Source of the DNA: an uncultured Acetatifactor sp.
GTDB lineage: Bacteria > Bacillota > Clostridia > Lachnospirales > Lachnospiraceae
Assembly: GCA_910577185.1 (NCBI GenBank)
Contig: CAJTLR010000001.1
Location: 17,440-81,439, forward strand
DNA length: 64,000 bases
Direction: 5' to 3'
Positions 7,371-16,848 of this stretch are shown here, in pieces. Every line of letters begins with the position of its first letter. The stretch's first letter is position 1. Both the position numbers and the translations under genes were made by a program. The notes under the pieces are model-generated. The model was not told where the DNA came from. It worked only from the letters and a program-made list of their open reading frames with translations, and did not search any database.

Positions 7371-8855
7371 ATGAAAAAAAGGGTTTTGTTTATCATATGG
7401 TCATACAGTGCAGGAGGCGGGGCGGAATCTCTTCTGACCATGATTGTGAATCACCTTAATCCGCAAAAATATGATATTGGCATACTGGAATACTGCCATG
7501 TCGGTGTTAAGGAGGAACCGGTTAACGGCAACATTACCTTTCTGGGAGCAATCACATCAAGGTCAGATCCCGAACGCAGAAAGAAGCATTACTATCTTCT
7601 AAATGAACCGGACCGAATGGTTTCAAAATATATTCCGTCCGATTACGATTTATATGTATCATTTAACTACCAGATTCCAAGTTTCCTCCTGCCGGGAGGA
7701 AAGCGCTGTATTGCCTGGATTCACAGTGACATATATGACCTTGGTGGGGAAAATGGGGAGGGTTACCTGGCACTGCAGAATGAGGCATTCAGGAAAGCCA
7801 AAAGAATTGTATCCATAAGCGACCTTACAACCCGGTCTTTAAAAGAACTCTGTCCAAAACATGCAGACAAAATAAGGGAGATATATAATGGGGTGGACAT
7901 TGACAGGGTGAGACAGAAGGCCGGAGAAAACACTTGTGTTGTACTGGAACATCCCAACATTTTATTTGTTGGCAGACTGGAAAAACGCAAAAATCCGGTC
8001 AGGCTGCTGAATGTGCTGGATATCCTGCATAAAATGAAGTATCCCGTACATTTATATTTTCTGGGGCAGGGAGACCTTTCGGATGACATTGAAAAGATTT
8101 CTGCCGGGAAAGGCCTTTCGGAATATGTACATTTATTGGGGTATGTTCAAAACCCGTTTCCGGTGATTGCACAGTGTGATGTAAACTGCCTGCTGTCCCG
8201 CACGGAAGGATTCAGCATGGCTTTGCTGGAGGGGGTTTCACTGGGGAAGCCTTTTGTGTCAACTTATGTGGGGGGTGCCAAAATTCTTGCCGACGGGGAA
8301 TCCTGCGGAAAGGTGGCTGAAACGGATGAACAGGCGGCAGCTGCAGTCATGTACTGGCTTAACCAGGATAAAAAGGCGGTCGAAAAAAATTGTGAAATAT
8401 CAATAAACCGTTTTGGACTTACCAGTTATATTTCGCGGATAGAAACACTGTTTGACGAGGTTTTGGACGAAGCACAAGATGGGATTACTTCATACAGGTA
8501 TGGCAGAAATATAGAACTTGAGGAAAAAACATATTACTACCGCTTTCCTGTGGAAAAAGTCAAAAAAGGTGAACGTCTCATTATCTATGGGGCAGGTGCC
8601 GTGGGGACAGATTACTGCACTTTTTTGCAGGAAAGCAAATACTGCAGGCTGGCAGGGTGGGTAGACCGTGAATACAGGAAATGGCAGGAAAAAGGAAAAA
8701 AGGTGTCACAGGTAAGTGCTGTAAGCGGGCTGCAGTATGACATGATTCTGATTGCCATTGCGGACCGTATGACAGCAGAAACTGTCAGGACAGAATTGTG
8801 TAAACTGGATGTTTCACCAGATAAAATTATATGGCATATGCCGGGTTTTATTTAA
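7371..8855 (+). CDS. GT4-type glycosyltransferase with C-terminal Rossmann module
   Basis: 494 residues. The first 390 are a GT-B glycosyltransferase: WSYSAGGGAES acceptor loop near residue 12, YNGVDIDRV in the linker, LFVGRLEKRKNP opening the donor domain, and LSRTEGFSMALLEGVSLGKP, the GT4 donor-binding motif with its E-x7-E spacing. The last 100 residues (from about 8550) are one copy of the island's repeated module, LIIYGAGAVGTDY followed by GWVDREY. ATG 7371 is chosen over 7362 because AAAGGAG abuts 7362 but sits nine bases before 7371. It probably adds a sugar to the growing repeat unit in the cytoplasm. Confidence 0.87.
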   Translation: MKKRVLFIIWSYSAGGGAESLLTMIVNHLNPQKYDIGILEYCHVGVKEEPVNGNITFLGAITSRSDPERRKKHYYLLNEPDRMVSKYIPSDYDLYVSFNYQIPSFLLPGGKRCIAWIHSDIYDLGGENGEGYLALQNEAFRKAKRIVSISDLTTRSLKELCPKHADKIREIYNGVDIDRVRQKAGENTCVVLEHPNILFVGRLEKRKNPVRLLNVLDILHKMKYPVHLYFLGQGDLSDDIEKISAGKGLSEYVHLLGYVQNPFPVIAQCDVNCLLSRTEGFSMALLEGVSLGKPFVSTYVGGAKILADGESCGKVAETDEQAAAAVMYWLNQDKKAVEKNCEISINRFGLTSYISRIETLFDEVLDEAQDGITSYRYGRNIELEEKTYYYRFPVEKVKKGERLIIYGAGAVGTDYCTFLQESKYCRLAGWVDREYRKWQEKGKKVSQVSAVSGLQYDMILIAIADRMTAETVRTELCKLDVSPDKIIWHMPGFI

Positions 8856-8921
8856 TAAACAGAAACAAACAAAAATATCAATGAACCATAACAGTTTCCA
8901 CAAGGAGATTTTGGGGAACCC

Positions 8922-10109
8922 ATGAAAAAAATTAGTGTTATTACACCGGTATACAGAGGAAATCATTATATTCCGGCCCTTAAGGATATGCTGGAAAGTA
9001 ACTGGAAGACTGCCAATGAAGCAGAAGAAACATGTATTGAGCTGGTCCTGGTCAACGATTTTCCGTCAGAAGAACTGGACATAAACAGTTTGGACAGAAG
9101 GGGAAAGGTTTCTCTGGTTACGGTATCCAATAAACAGAACCGTGGCATCCATTTTTCAAGAGTGCAGGGACTGCTATGTTCCGGTGGTGAATATGTGGTT
9201 TTTTTGGATCAGGATGACGAAATCAGCCCGGTGTACATAAGGGAACAGCTGGCGGCGCTGGGTAGCCGGGATGCCGTGATCTGTAACGGAAAAAATTTCA
9301 GCAATTTAATCTACCGGAATGCAGAAACATTAAATCTTGCAGTTACAAAAAGTGAATACAGAAAAGGCATTAACAGAATTGTTTCACCGGGACAAGTACT
9401 GATTCGGAAATCATCCATTCCGGCAGACTGGACAAATTACATTATGGAAAAAAACGGTGCGGATGATTATTTTCTGTGGATGCTGATGTTCTGTCATAAC
9501 AGAAAAATAGGAATACATGACAAAGTGCTGTACTGGCACCTGATCTCCGAGACCAATACATCAAAAAACCAGGATGAAATGAATGCATCCGTTATCGAGA
9601 TGGCAGGTAAAATGAAAATGTTGGGTTATCTGTCACAAGAGGAGGAGCAGCAGATAAAAGAAAGCAGGAGACCCCCCATAATTTCTGATGAAATCGTCAG
9701 AGAAAGTTACCTGAAGGAAAAGAGGTACAAAAGAATCCTGGAACTATGGATGACATTAAGGGACCGAAACATAAAAGCTGATCATTTCCTTTTAAAAAGG
9801 AATATAAACAGGATTGCAATCTACGGCGTGGGAATACTGGGGAGACATTTATACCATGAGTTAAAAGAAACCAGAGTAAAAGTGGAGTGCTTTCTGGACC
9901 GGAATAAAAAAGCCGGCATCCCTGAAACGGAAACCTATCTTCCCGGAAGGGAACTGCAAAACATAGATGCCATAATTGTTACTCCTCTTATGGAGTATGA
10001 AGAAATAAAAATGTCGCTAAGCAATTTTTATTCCTGCATCATAATTTCAATTGAAACAATTTTGTTAAATGCTGATTGTAAACTGCTGGAAGATATAAAT
10101 AAGAAATAA
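8922..10109 (+). CDS. GT2 glycosyltransferase with C-terminal Rossmann module
   Basis: 395 residues. The GT-A domain opens with KKISVITPVYRGNHYI, shows the metal-binding FLDQDDEIS and a later ADDYFLWMLMF, the usual pattern of family 2 inverting transferases. From about 9803 the protein ends with the repeated module: IAIYGVGILGRHLYHEL, then VECFLDRNKK, then IDAIIVTPL. There is no membrane segment, so it is a cytoplasmic or peripheral enzyme. It follows another module-bearing transferase by 66 bases, with ribosome binding sites AAGGAG and GGGGA ahead of ATG 8922. Confidence 0.85.
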   Translation: MKKISVITPVYRGNHYIPALKDMLESNWKTANEAEETCIELVLVNDFPSEELDINSLDRRGKVSLVTVSNKQNRGIHFSRVQGLLCSGGEYVVFLDQDDEISPVYIREQLAALGSRDAVICNGKNFSNLIYRNAETLNLAVTKSEYRKGINRIVSPGQVLIRKSSIPADWTNYIMEKNGADDYFLWMLMFCHNRKIGIHDKVLYWHLISETNTSKNQDEMNASVIEMAGKMKMLGYLSQEEEQQIKESRRPPIISDEIVRESYLKEKRYKRILELWMTLRDRNIKADHFLLKRNINRIAIYGVGILGRHLYHELKETRVKVECFLDRNKKAGIPETETYLPGRELQNIDAIIVTPLMEYEEIKMSLSNFYSCIIISIETILLNADCKLLEDINKK

Positions 10110-10188
10110 TGATATGGCTGTATAAAAAGAAATAGAATTTTGATAATACATTATTATTTAGATCATGTGCTTCATGGAGAGAAAAGAT

Positions 10189-11327
10189 ATGCAATATGTA
10201 TTATATGGAACAGGATGGGAGGCAGAAAAATTTATTTATTCTTTTCCCGAAAGAGATGCTATCAGATATTGTATTGATGGGAAGCGGGGGGTAATTTTTA
10301 TGGTCTGCCTATTTATAGATTAGACAAGCTGCCTGACAATTTACATAATTATTATATTTTGGTTGCTGCCGCGTGGAACAATTATCTTGAGATTGAAAAA
10401 AGTTTAGAGAAAAGAGGATTTATCCCCTTTGAAAATTTTGTTTGGACGAGAGCATTAAACAAAAAAATATTGCTGATCAATGCAAACTGTCACGGCGAAT
10501 TTTATCGGGAGTATCTATATAAGATACCTGGTTTTTTAGAAGAGTATTGTGAATTTTTTCTGCCCAGTGTTGCGGAAAACGAGGATGGGCAAATCCCGGA
10601 GAGTTGGTTGCGAAATTGTGATATCTATCTTCATCAGGACATACAGGCTGCAAATAGCAAATCGTACCGTTTGTCAGACGAATATGTATTACCGAAATTG
10701 AAAGACGGTTGTAAGGCTGTTTGTGTTCCTAATTTTGTAGGTCTTGGCAAGGCGTTCTATCCTTCGTCCATGGGTTTGAAAAAGAGTGTTTCTGTAGCGT
10801 TTGGCAGTATTTGGATGTTTGACCAGGATAGATTACTTGACAAAGGGTATGAAAAGTATCACACAATAGCCGGTATCAAAAAATTATGGCTTTCAGAGGA
10901 TGCTATAGAGGAAGATGAAATCCGGAGACTTTTTCAGGATAGACTAGACAAAATGCTGCAAAGAGAAAAAAACTGGGATATTAAAGTCAGCGATATTGTT
11001 CTGAATAACTATAAAGACAAAAAATTATTTTGGGATTCCGGTCATCCGACAAATGCATTGATGCTGCCGGTGTGTGCAAGAATGGCTGTATTTTTAGGCC
11101 TGCAGGACATAGAAAATACGAATATAACATTGGAGCCAAGGCTGGATTTTGTAGAAGCTTTCGTTTTGCCATGTGTAAAAAAGGCCTTGCGTTTAAACTG
11201 GACAGAAGAGGGCACCATACGGAAAGGTGAATGGGTATTTAATAAGCTTGAGGGTAGCGAACTTACAGTGGAAGAGTATATAAGACAGTATATATGGTGG
11301 TTTAAAGGAGTATACCTGGAAGAGTAA
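10189..11327 (+). pseudogene. WcbI-like polysaccharide acetyltransferase with N-terminal Rossmann module, frameshifted
   Basis: ATG 10189 opens the repeated module (VLYGTGWEAEKF) but the frame stops soon after a six-G run at 10286-10291. Adding one G joins DGKRGG to NFYGLPIYRLDK and continues without a stop to 11327, giving about 379 residues. The second part has LLINANCHGEFYREYL and DSGHPTN, as in WcbI-family capsule acetyltransferases. The TTG at 10359 is not a convincing start because it lies inside the module. The break could be a real inactivating or switchable tract mutation or a sequence error. The DNA here is more AT-rich than the phosphonate block. Confidence 0.72.
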
Positions 11328-11350
11328 GTACGCAGATGAGCAGGGAGAAG

Positions 11351-11398
11351 TTTGAAAGTTCCTTTCAAATACTGACTGGTATGCGCGCCAAAGCGCGC
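11351..11398 (+). promoter_or_regulatory. Two adjacent hairpins before the 11412 gene
   Basis: The 84-base gap contains an 8-bp stem TTTGAAAG/CTTTCAAA (11351-11358 with 11362-11369, three-base loop). It is followed by a pure GC stem GCGCGC/GCGCGC (11383-11388 with 11393-11398, four-base loop). The second stem ends just ahead of the AGGGG ribosome binding site. No U-tract follows, so they are not standard terminators. They may modulate translation or protect a processed 5' end. Confidence 0.4.
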
Positions 11399-11411
11399 TA
11401 GGGGTATAAAT

Positions 11412-12728
11412 ATGAAAAATACTAAATTGCAAAATACAAAGGTTTCTTCGCTCTGCCTGTGCATCACAACATACAAAAGATGGAGAGTAATTCAGGATTT
11501 CATGGAAAAATGTGCACCGTATTATCTTGGTGCGGGGATTGATATATACGTTTATGATTCAAGCGATGATGATGATACCAAACATGTCCTGGATAAGTGG
11601 AAAGGAGAGAACAAAGAAAACGTTTATTATGTCCGGATGCCGTCAGAATTGCATGCGAATATGAAAGTATACAAAATATGGCAGTTTTATGGCTTGAAAA
11701 AGCAGTATGATTTTGTCTGGATGAGTGGGGATGCGTTACAGCTTTCCAGACGGGCAATTGAAAGTATTATGGTCAATTTAAAGCCCGAATATGATATGGT
11801 CGAACTGGATGTATTTGATGAAGATGAAATTGGAGTCAGAGTGTATGAACAGCCTGACAGGCTATTTGCTGAAAATGCATGGAAGACTACTTTGTTTGGT
11901 GTGATGATATTGAATGCACAGACATTTTTGTCTGGCATTGACTGGAACTATTATGAAGCAAAGTATTCACAGCCAAGGTTGATTCATTATTCACACGTAA
12001 GTCTTTATTTTAGCAGGGCGGTACAACTAAGTGATTTTCGATGTATGCATCTGCCTCTTGCCAGGGAGCATACAGGATCTGAGTATAAGAAAGAATCAAG
12101 TTGGAAAAAGGATACATTTGCTGTAATTTGTGAAGGCTGGGTTACAACGATAAAGAAAATGCCGGCATACTATTCGAATAGAAGAAAAGTAATGCTGGAT
12201 CTGGGGATCAATTCGGTTTTCAGGGATCAATGCAATTTTCTGGATTTAAGGAGAGAAGGCATTTATAGTCTAAACGTTTTTTTGAGATATTTTTTGACCT
12301 GGGGCAGAGTGTGCAATGTTGGGTATTGGGAATTGTTTTGGATTGCTTTTTCATATAAAGTGGGAAAAAGACATATAAATCAGACATTTGTCAGCAAACT
12401 GCGCAAAATGAGGAAAAGATATAAGTTTTTGTTTTTATATGGCGCGGGTATTGTAGGAGAGCGGTATGGGAAATATTTGTCACAAAATGGGCTGGAATAT
12501 GAAGGATATTTGGTGACTAAAGTTTCGGGCAATAAGGAAAAACTGAATGATCATAAAATAATGGAAATCAAGGATTTGGATAATATCGGGAAGTTTGGAA
12601 TTATTGTGGCAGTATCAGACAAGCTGTCAGAAGAAGTTTTGATGCAGCTGCAGGAATGCGGCTATGGGCGGCAAGTGTATTATAGCAGTGAACTGTCTGG
12701 TTGGATCAGATATACAGATCAATTGTAA
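11412..12728 (+). CDS. GT2-like glycosyltransferase with C-terminal Rossmann module
   Basis: 438 residues. The N-terminal domain starts LCLCITTYKRWRVI, continues with IYVYDSSDDDDT and has FVWMSGDALQLS where family 2 transferases carry their nucleotide-diphosphate site. That site lacks a classical DxD, so the family placement is approximate. The C-terminal 100 residues (from about 12419) are the repeated module: FLFLYGAGIVGERYGKYL, EGYLVTK, FGIIVAVSDK. The DNA is clearly more AT-rich than at 1-6 kb, suggesting a separate origin for this part of the island. Confidence 0.75.
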   Translation: MKNTKLQNTKVSSLCLCITTYKRWRVIQDFMEKCAPYYLGAGIDIYVYDSSDDDDTKHVLDKWKGENKENVYYVRMPSELHANMKVYKIWQFYGLKKQYDFVWMSGDALQLSRRAIESIMVNLKPEYDMVELDVFDEDEIGVRVYEQPDRLFAENAWKTTLFGVMILNAQTFLSGIDWNYYEAKYSQPRLIHYSHVSLYFSRAVQLSDFRCMHLPLAREHTGSEYKKESSWKKDTFAVICEGWVTTIKKMPAYYSNRRKVMLDLGINSVFRDQCNFLDLRREGIYSLNVFLRYFLTWGRVCNVGYWELFWIAFSYKVGKRHINQTFVSKLRKMRKRYKFLFLYGAGIVGERYGKYLSQNGLEYEGYLVTKVSGNKEKLNDHKIMEIKDLDNIGKFGIIVAVSDKLSEEVLMQLQECGYGRQVYYSSELSGWIRYTDQL

Positions 12729-12753
12729 TTGTGAAATATTTAAGGAGAATGCT

Positions 12754-14373
12754 ATGCATAATATTGGGCTGCTTGACTGTACATTGAGGGATGGCGGTTA
12801 TGTAAATGACTGGAAATTCGGTCACGAAAACCTTGTGAGTATCTTTGAACGGCTTGTGGATGCAGGTGTCGATATAATTGAAATAGGTTTTTTGGACGAG
12901 CGTCGTCCGTTTGATATAGACCGCAGTATTATGCCGGATACGGAATCTGCTGATAAAATATATGGTCTGCTTGATAAAAAGCAGGCAATGGTTGTGGGAA
13001 TGATTGACTATGGGACTTGTGGGATCCAGAATTTGCAGCCTTGCAGGGAAAGCTGTCTGGATGGGATAAGGGTGATCTTTAAAAAGCACCTTATGTGTCA
13101 GGCAATGGAATTTTGCAGGCAGGTGCAGGTATTGGGGTACAAAGTATTCTCACAGCTGGTATCTATTACATCTTACAGTGATGAGGAACTAATGAAGCTT
13201 ATAGGGCTGGTGAATGAAGTGAAACCGTATGCAGTATCCATGGTGGATACATATGGACTGCTTCATCCGGAGGATTTGCTCCATTATTACAAGATCCTCG
13301 ATGAATTTGTAGATGACGGGATACAAATAGGATTTCATGCCCACAATAATTTTCAATTGGCCTATGCGAACGCACTGGCGTTTATGGAGAAAGACTCTGA
13401 ACGTGATATTGTTGTGGATGGCACGCTTTATGGGATGGGTAAGAGCGCAGGTAATGCACCTCTTGAACTTCTGGGGATGCGGCTGAATGAGAAGTTCTAT
13501 AAAAATTATAGAATGGAACCTATGTTGGAAGCAATTGAGGAGAGTATTTTAGACTTTTTTTCAAAAGCACCCTGGGGATATAAGATGTTTTTCTATTTAA
13601 GCGGATTAAACAAATGTCATCCCAATTATGTGACTTATTTTGAGGGAAAGAAAAATTTGTCTGTATCCAAGATAAATATGCTGCTGGAACAAGTGAAACC
13701 GCAAGAAAAAAAACTACTGTATGACAACGTGATCGCGGAAGCATTATATGAAGACTATCTTGCAGGAGAAGGCTCTGATGAGGAAGATAAACAAAAATTT
13801 CTGAATACAATTCATGGAAAAAAGCTTTTGCTGGTTGGCCCGGGTAAAAATATTCAGCTGCAGGAAAATATTGTGCAGAAATTTATCATAAAAGAAGAGC
13901 CGTTTATTATCTCCATTAACTATTTGCCTTGTGGAGTGGATCCGGATTGCATTTTTGTTACCAATGGAAAACGCTATCATGATATGACCCTGGAATTAAA
14001 AAAGGCAGATGTAAAGATATTGGCAACATCCAATGTGGAAGCCAGGTGCGGCAGTTTTGATTTTGTAGTAAATCGTGCGCCGCTTCTGGAAACAGAAGAA
14101 AGAATCATCGATAATTCGTTTCTTATGCTTGTGAAGTTTCTATGCGGACTTGGTGTGAAGGAAGTATTTTGTGCAGGCTTTGACGGATATTCTGATAAGG
14201 AAGATAACTACTGTAACCCGGCAATGGAATATTTTTTTGTGAAACAGGAGGCATCACACCTGAATTACCATATGAAAAAAAGAATTGCCGAATTCCGTAA
14301 TAATATAGAGATTCATTTTATTACATATTCGGCTTATGATGCAGTGGAGGATATTAATGGGGCAGCGATTTAA
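12754..14373 (+). CDS. DRE-TIM aldolase-family enzyme with an extra C-terminal domain
   Basis: 539 residues. The N-terminal 300 residues match the HMG-CoA-lyase/4-hydroxy-2-oxovalerate-aldolase superfamily: LDCTLRDGGYVNDW at 6-19, VSMVDTYG, the metal-binding GFHAHNN and a GMGKSAGNAPLEL loop. Residues 350-539 form an unrelated alpha/beta domain beginning KKLLLVGPGKNI and containing VEARCGSFDFVVN; it may resemble MptE-like or motility-associated glycosyltransferase folds, which I could not verify. ATG 12754 is chosen for its AAGGAG site; the open frame extends upstream into the previous gene. Position next to a TPP enzyme and CDP-sugar genes suggests carbon-branch chemistry, but the substrate is unknown. 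Confidence 0.75.
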   Translation: MHNIGLLDCTLRDGGYVNDWKFGHENLVSIFERLVDAGVDIIEIGFLDERRPFDIDRSIMPDTESADKIYGLLDKKQAMVVGMIDYGTCGIQNLQPCRESCLDGIRVIFKKHLMCQAMEFCRQVQVLGYKVFSQLVSITSYSDEELMKLIGLVNEVKPYAVSMVDTYGLLHPEDLLHYYKILDEFVDDGIQIGFHAHNNFQLAYANALAFMEKDSERDIVVDGTLYGMGKSAGNAPLELLGMRLNEKFYKNYRMEPMLEAIEESILDFFSKAPWGYKMFFYLSGLNKCHPNYVTYFEGKKNLSVSKINMLLEQVKPQEKKLLYDNVIAEALYEDYLAGEGSDEEDKQKFLNTIHGKKLLLVGPGKNIQLQENIVQKFIIKEEPFIISINYLPCGVDPDCIFVTNGKRYHDMTLELKKADVKILATSNVEARCGSFDFVVNRAPLLETEERIIDNSFLMLVKFLCGLGVKEVFCAGFDGYSDKEDNYCNPAMEYFFVKQEASHLNYHMKKRIAEFRNNIEIHFITYSAYDAVEDINGAAI

Positions 14374-15019
14374 GGCAGCGGTATTTGATTTGGACGGTAC
14401 TTTGCTGGATACATCGGAAGGTGTGCTGGCATCTGTCAGATATACAATAGACAGATTTGGTTTTCCTACGCTTGGTGAATCGCAATTGAAAAATTTTATC
14501 GGACCTCCGATTCAGAATTCCTTTGCAATAGCTTATGGTTTGAAAGGTGAAATCTTACAGGAGATTGCATCGGTGTTCCGGGACCGGTATAAAAAATTTG
14601 ATTTACTGAAGGCAGTACCTTATGAGGGAATATATGACGTTTTTCAGAAATTAGTTGAGAAAGGTATTCAGCCAGCAATAGCAACTTATAAACGTCAGGA
14701 CTATGCAACAGAAATTCTGACTCATTTTGGATTCGACAAGTATACGGATATCATGTATGGTGGGGATCATGAGAATAAGATGAAGAAAAATGATATTATC
14801 CGCAATGCAGTCCGTGCAGCAGGAGTGGCAGATTTAAATGATGCGGTTATGATTGGTGACAGCGACAATGATGCCATAGGTGCAGAAATGCTGGGTGTTA
14901 GATTCATAGGGGTAACATATGGATTTGGTTTCCGGACGGAGGCAGATGTGAATAAATTCCCGAATATTGGTGCTGCAAAGAAAACAGAGGATATAGCGGG
15001 ACTGATCATGGGAGGGTAG
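14357..15019 (+). CDS. HAD phosphatase of the phosphoglycolate-phosphatase type
   Basis: 220 residues from ATG 14357, which overlaps the end of the aldolase gene and is preceded by GGAGG. HAD motif I is FDLDGTLLDT near residue 9, with both aspartates present. A helical cap follows, then motif II ATYKR and motif IV MIGDSDNDAIGA. Intact catalytic residues point to phosphate-ester hydrolysis. It may remove phosphate from an intermediate made by the aldolase-like or TPP enzymes on either side. That substrate is inferred from gene order only. Confidence 0.85.
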   Translation: MGQRFKAAVFDLDGTLLDTSEGVLASVRYTIDRFGFPTLGESQLKNFIGPPIQNSFAIAYGLKGEILQEIASVFRDRYKKFDLLKAVPYEGIYDVFQKLVEKGIQPAIATYKRQDYATEILTHFGFDKYTDIMYGGDHENKMKKNDIIRNAVRAAGVADLNDAVMIGDSDNDAIGAEMLGVRFIGVTYGFGFRTEADVNKFPNIGAAKKTEDIAGLIMGG

Positions 15020-15024
15020 CAGGA

Positions 15025-16830
15025 ATGAAGGTCAAGGTAGCAAAGTACATATCAGAATTTCTGGTAAAGCGTGGGATTACAGATTGTTTTATGGTTACTG
15101 GCGGAGGGGCGATGCATCTTGATGATGCCCTTGGACATCAGGAGGGGCTTCACTGTGTGTTTAACCATCATGAGCAGGCATCTGCAATTGCAGCAGAAGG
15201 ATATACCAGAATGACAGGAAAAATAGCTGCTGTCTGTGTGACAAGCGGGCCCGGAGGGACAAATGCAATCACAGGAGTGCTGGGCGGATGGGTGGATTCC
15301 ATTCCTATGTTTGTGATATCAGGACAGGTAAAACGGGAAACAACAACCTGGGCATATCCGGAACTGGATCTCAGGCAGTTGGGAGATCAGGAATTTGATA
15401 TTATAAATTCCGTCAGTAATATGACGAAATATTGTGTTATGCTTACAAATCCGGAAGAGACAGCCTACCATTTGGAAAAAGCATTATATATGGCAATGAA
15501 TGGAAGAGGGGGACCTGTCTGGCTGGATATTCCGCTGGATGTGCAGGGAGCGATGATTGAGGCGGATGATCTGATTCATTTTTATCCAGAGAAAGAGAAT
15601 ATGCCGGTGATTCCTTCTGTTTCAAAGGAGATGGCAAAAACCATAATTGATAAGATAAGACTGGCCAAAGCGCCGCTTATTCTTGCCGGGACAGGGATAC
15701 GTTTGGGAAATGCGGAAGACGAATTTCTGAAATTGGTGAAAAAACTGCAGATTCCGGTTGTGACAGCCTGGAATGCGAATGATACATTAGAATATGAAAA
15801 TCCACATTTTGCCGGAATGCCTGGAACGGTTGGTACCAGGGCAGGCAACTTCGTGGTCCAAAATTGTGATCTGCTGCTGAGTCTTGGCTGCCGCCTGAAT
15901 ATTCGGATGATTGGTTACAATCATTATGATTTTGCAAAAAATGCCTATAAGATTATTGTAGATATTGACCCTGAAGAACTGAAGAAACCTACAATAAAAG
16001 CTGATATGCCCATTTGTGCAGATGTAAAAGATTTGATTTTGCAGTTATTGCTTCAGGAGTACGCACCGCAGGAAGACCATACGGTTTGGAGTAAATGGTG
16101 TCGGGATCTTGTGGTGAAGTATCCTGCTGTGCTGGATACTTATCATAATAACGGAAATTCCATGATCAATCCTTATGTGTTTATAGATAAGCTGTTTTCG
16201 GAACTGGCAGCGGATGATCGCATTATCTGTGGAAATGGAAGTGCTTGTGTTATTACGTTCCAGGCAGCGAAAATCAGACAAGGTCAGCGTATGTTTACAA
16301 ATTCCGGATGTGCGGCAATGGGATATGGTTTTCCGGCGGCAATAGGAGTTGCTGTGTCTGATAACAGCCGCCGTACCATATGTGTCGATGGTGATGGAAG
16401 CGTGATGATGAATCTGCAGGAGCTTGCAACGGTTGCCCACAATAAGTTGAATATTAAACTGATGATACTCAACAATAATGGATACCATTCTATACGCCAG
16501 ACACAGGCAAATTTGTTTCAGCCGCCATTTGTCGGTATTGATCAGGGCAGCGGTGTAGGATTTCCGGATTTTGAAAAGCTGGCAGCTGCATTTGGCATTC
16601 CATATTTCAGGTTAGACAGTGAAAGAAACTGTGCGGAAGTTCTGAAAGCGGCATTAAATTGTGAGGGGGCATGCATCATGGAAGCAGTTGTTGATCCAGG
16701 GCAAAACTTCGAACCGAAGTCTGCATCAAGGATCTTGCCGGATGGAAGAATCACGTCCCCCTCTCTTGACGATATGTCTCCGTTTCTTGATAGGAAAGAA
16801 TTTGAAGAAGTCTGTTTCAGGGGCATATAA
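15025..16830 (+). CDS. YerE-like thiamine-diphosphate enzyme (acetolactate synthase superfamily)
   Basis: 601 residues with the three IlvB domains. The N-terminal domain carries the activating glutamate in FNHHEQASAIAAEGY and TSGPGGTNAITG; the C-terminal domain carries GDGSVMMNLQELA and NNNGYHS, the metal/TPP motif. The upstream neighbours and the downstream RfbF-RfbH-RfbG set match the context of YerE, which adds a two-carbon unit from pyruvate to a CDP-dideoxy-ketohexose to make yersiniose. True acetolactate synthase is less likely because no IlvN or other branched-chain amino-acid gene is adjacent. FAD binding, known for YerE, cannot be judged by eye. Confidence 0.75.
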   Translation: MKVKVAKYISEFLVKRGITDCFMVTGGGAMHLDDALGHQEGLHCVFNHHEQASAIAAEGYTRMTGKIAAVCVTSGPGGTNAITGVLGGWVDSIPMFVISGQVKRETTTWAYPELDLRQLGDQEFDIINSVSNMTKYCVMLTNPEETAYHLEKALYMAMNGRGGPVWLDIPLDVQGAMIEADDLIHFYPEKENMPVIPSVSKEMAKTIIDKIRLAKAPLILAGTGIRLGNAEDEFLKLVKKLQIPVVTAWNANDTLEYENPHFAGMPGTVGTRAGNFVVQNCDLLLSLGCRLNIRMIGYNHYDFAKNAYKIIVDIDPEELKKPTIKADMPICADVKDLILQLLLQEYAPQEDHTVWSKWCRDLVVKYPAVLDTYHNNGNSMINPYVFIDKLFSELAADDRIICGNGSACVITFQAAKIRQGQRMFTNSGCAAMGYGFPAAIGVAVSDNSRRTICVDGDGSVMMNLQELATVAHNKLNIKLMILNNNGYHSIRQTQANLFQPPFVGIDQGSGVGFPDFEKLAAAFGIPYFRLDSERNCAEVLKAALNCEGACIMEAVVDPGQNFEPKSASRILPDGRITSPSLDDMSPFLDRKEFEEVCFRGI

Positions 16831-16848
16831 AACCAGGGAGAACAGCTT

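Noticed and set aside
10359..11327. Independent gene starting with TTG at 10359
   Set aside because: The start lies in the middle of the repeated module. The frame joins to ATG 10189 by a single-base slip in a G-run, so this is a frameshifted gene and not a new one.
14357..15019. Phosphonoacetaldehyde hydrolase for the HAD protein
   Set aside because: Motif I is DLDGT with both aspartates; phosphonatases have Ala at the second position and a lysine-bearing cap. It fits a general phosphatase.
15025..16830. Housekeeping acetolactate synthase
   Set aside because: The small subunit IlvN and branched-chain amino-acid genes are absent, and the gene is embedded among CDP-sugar genes, so a YerE-like role is favoured.
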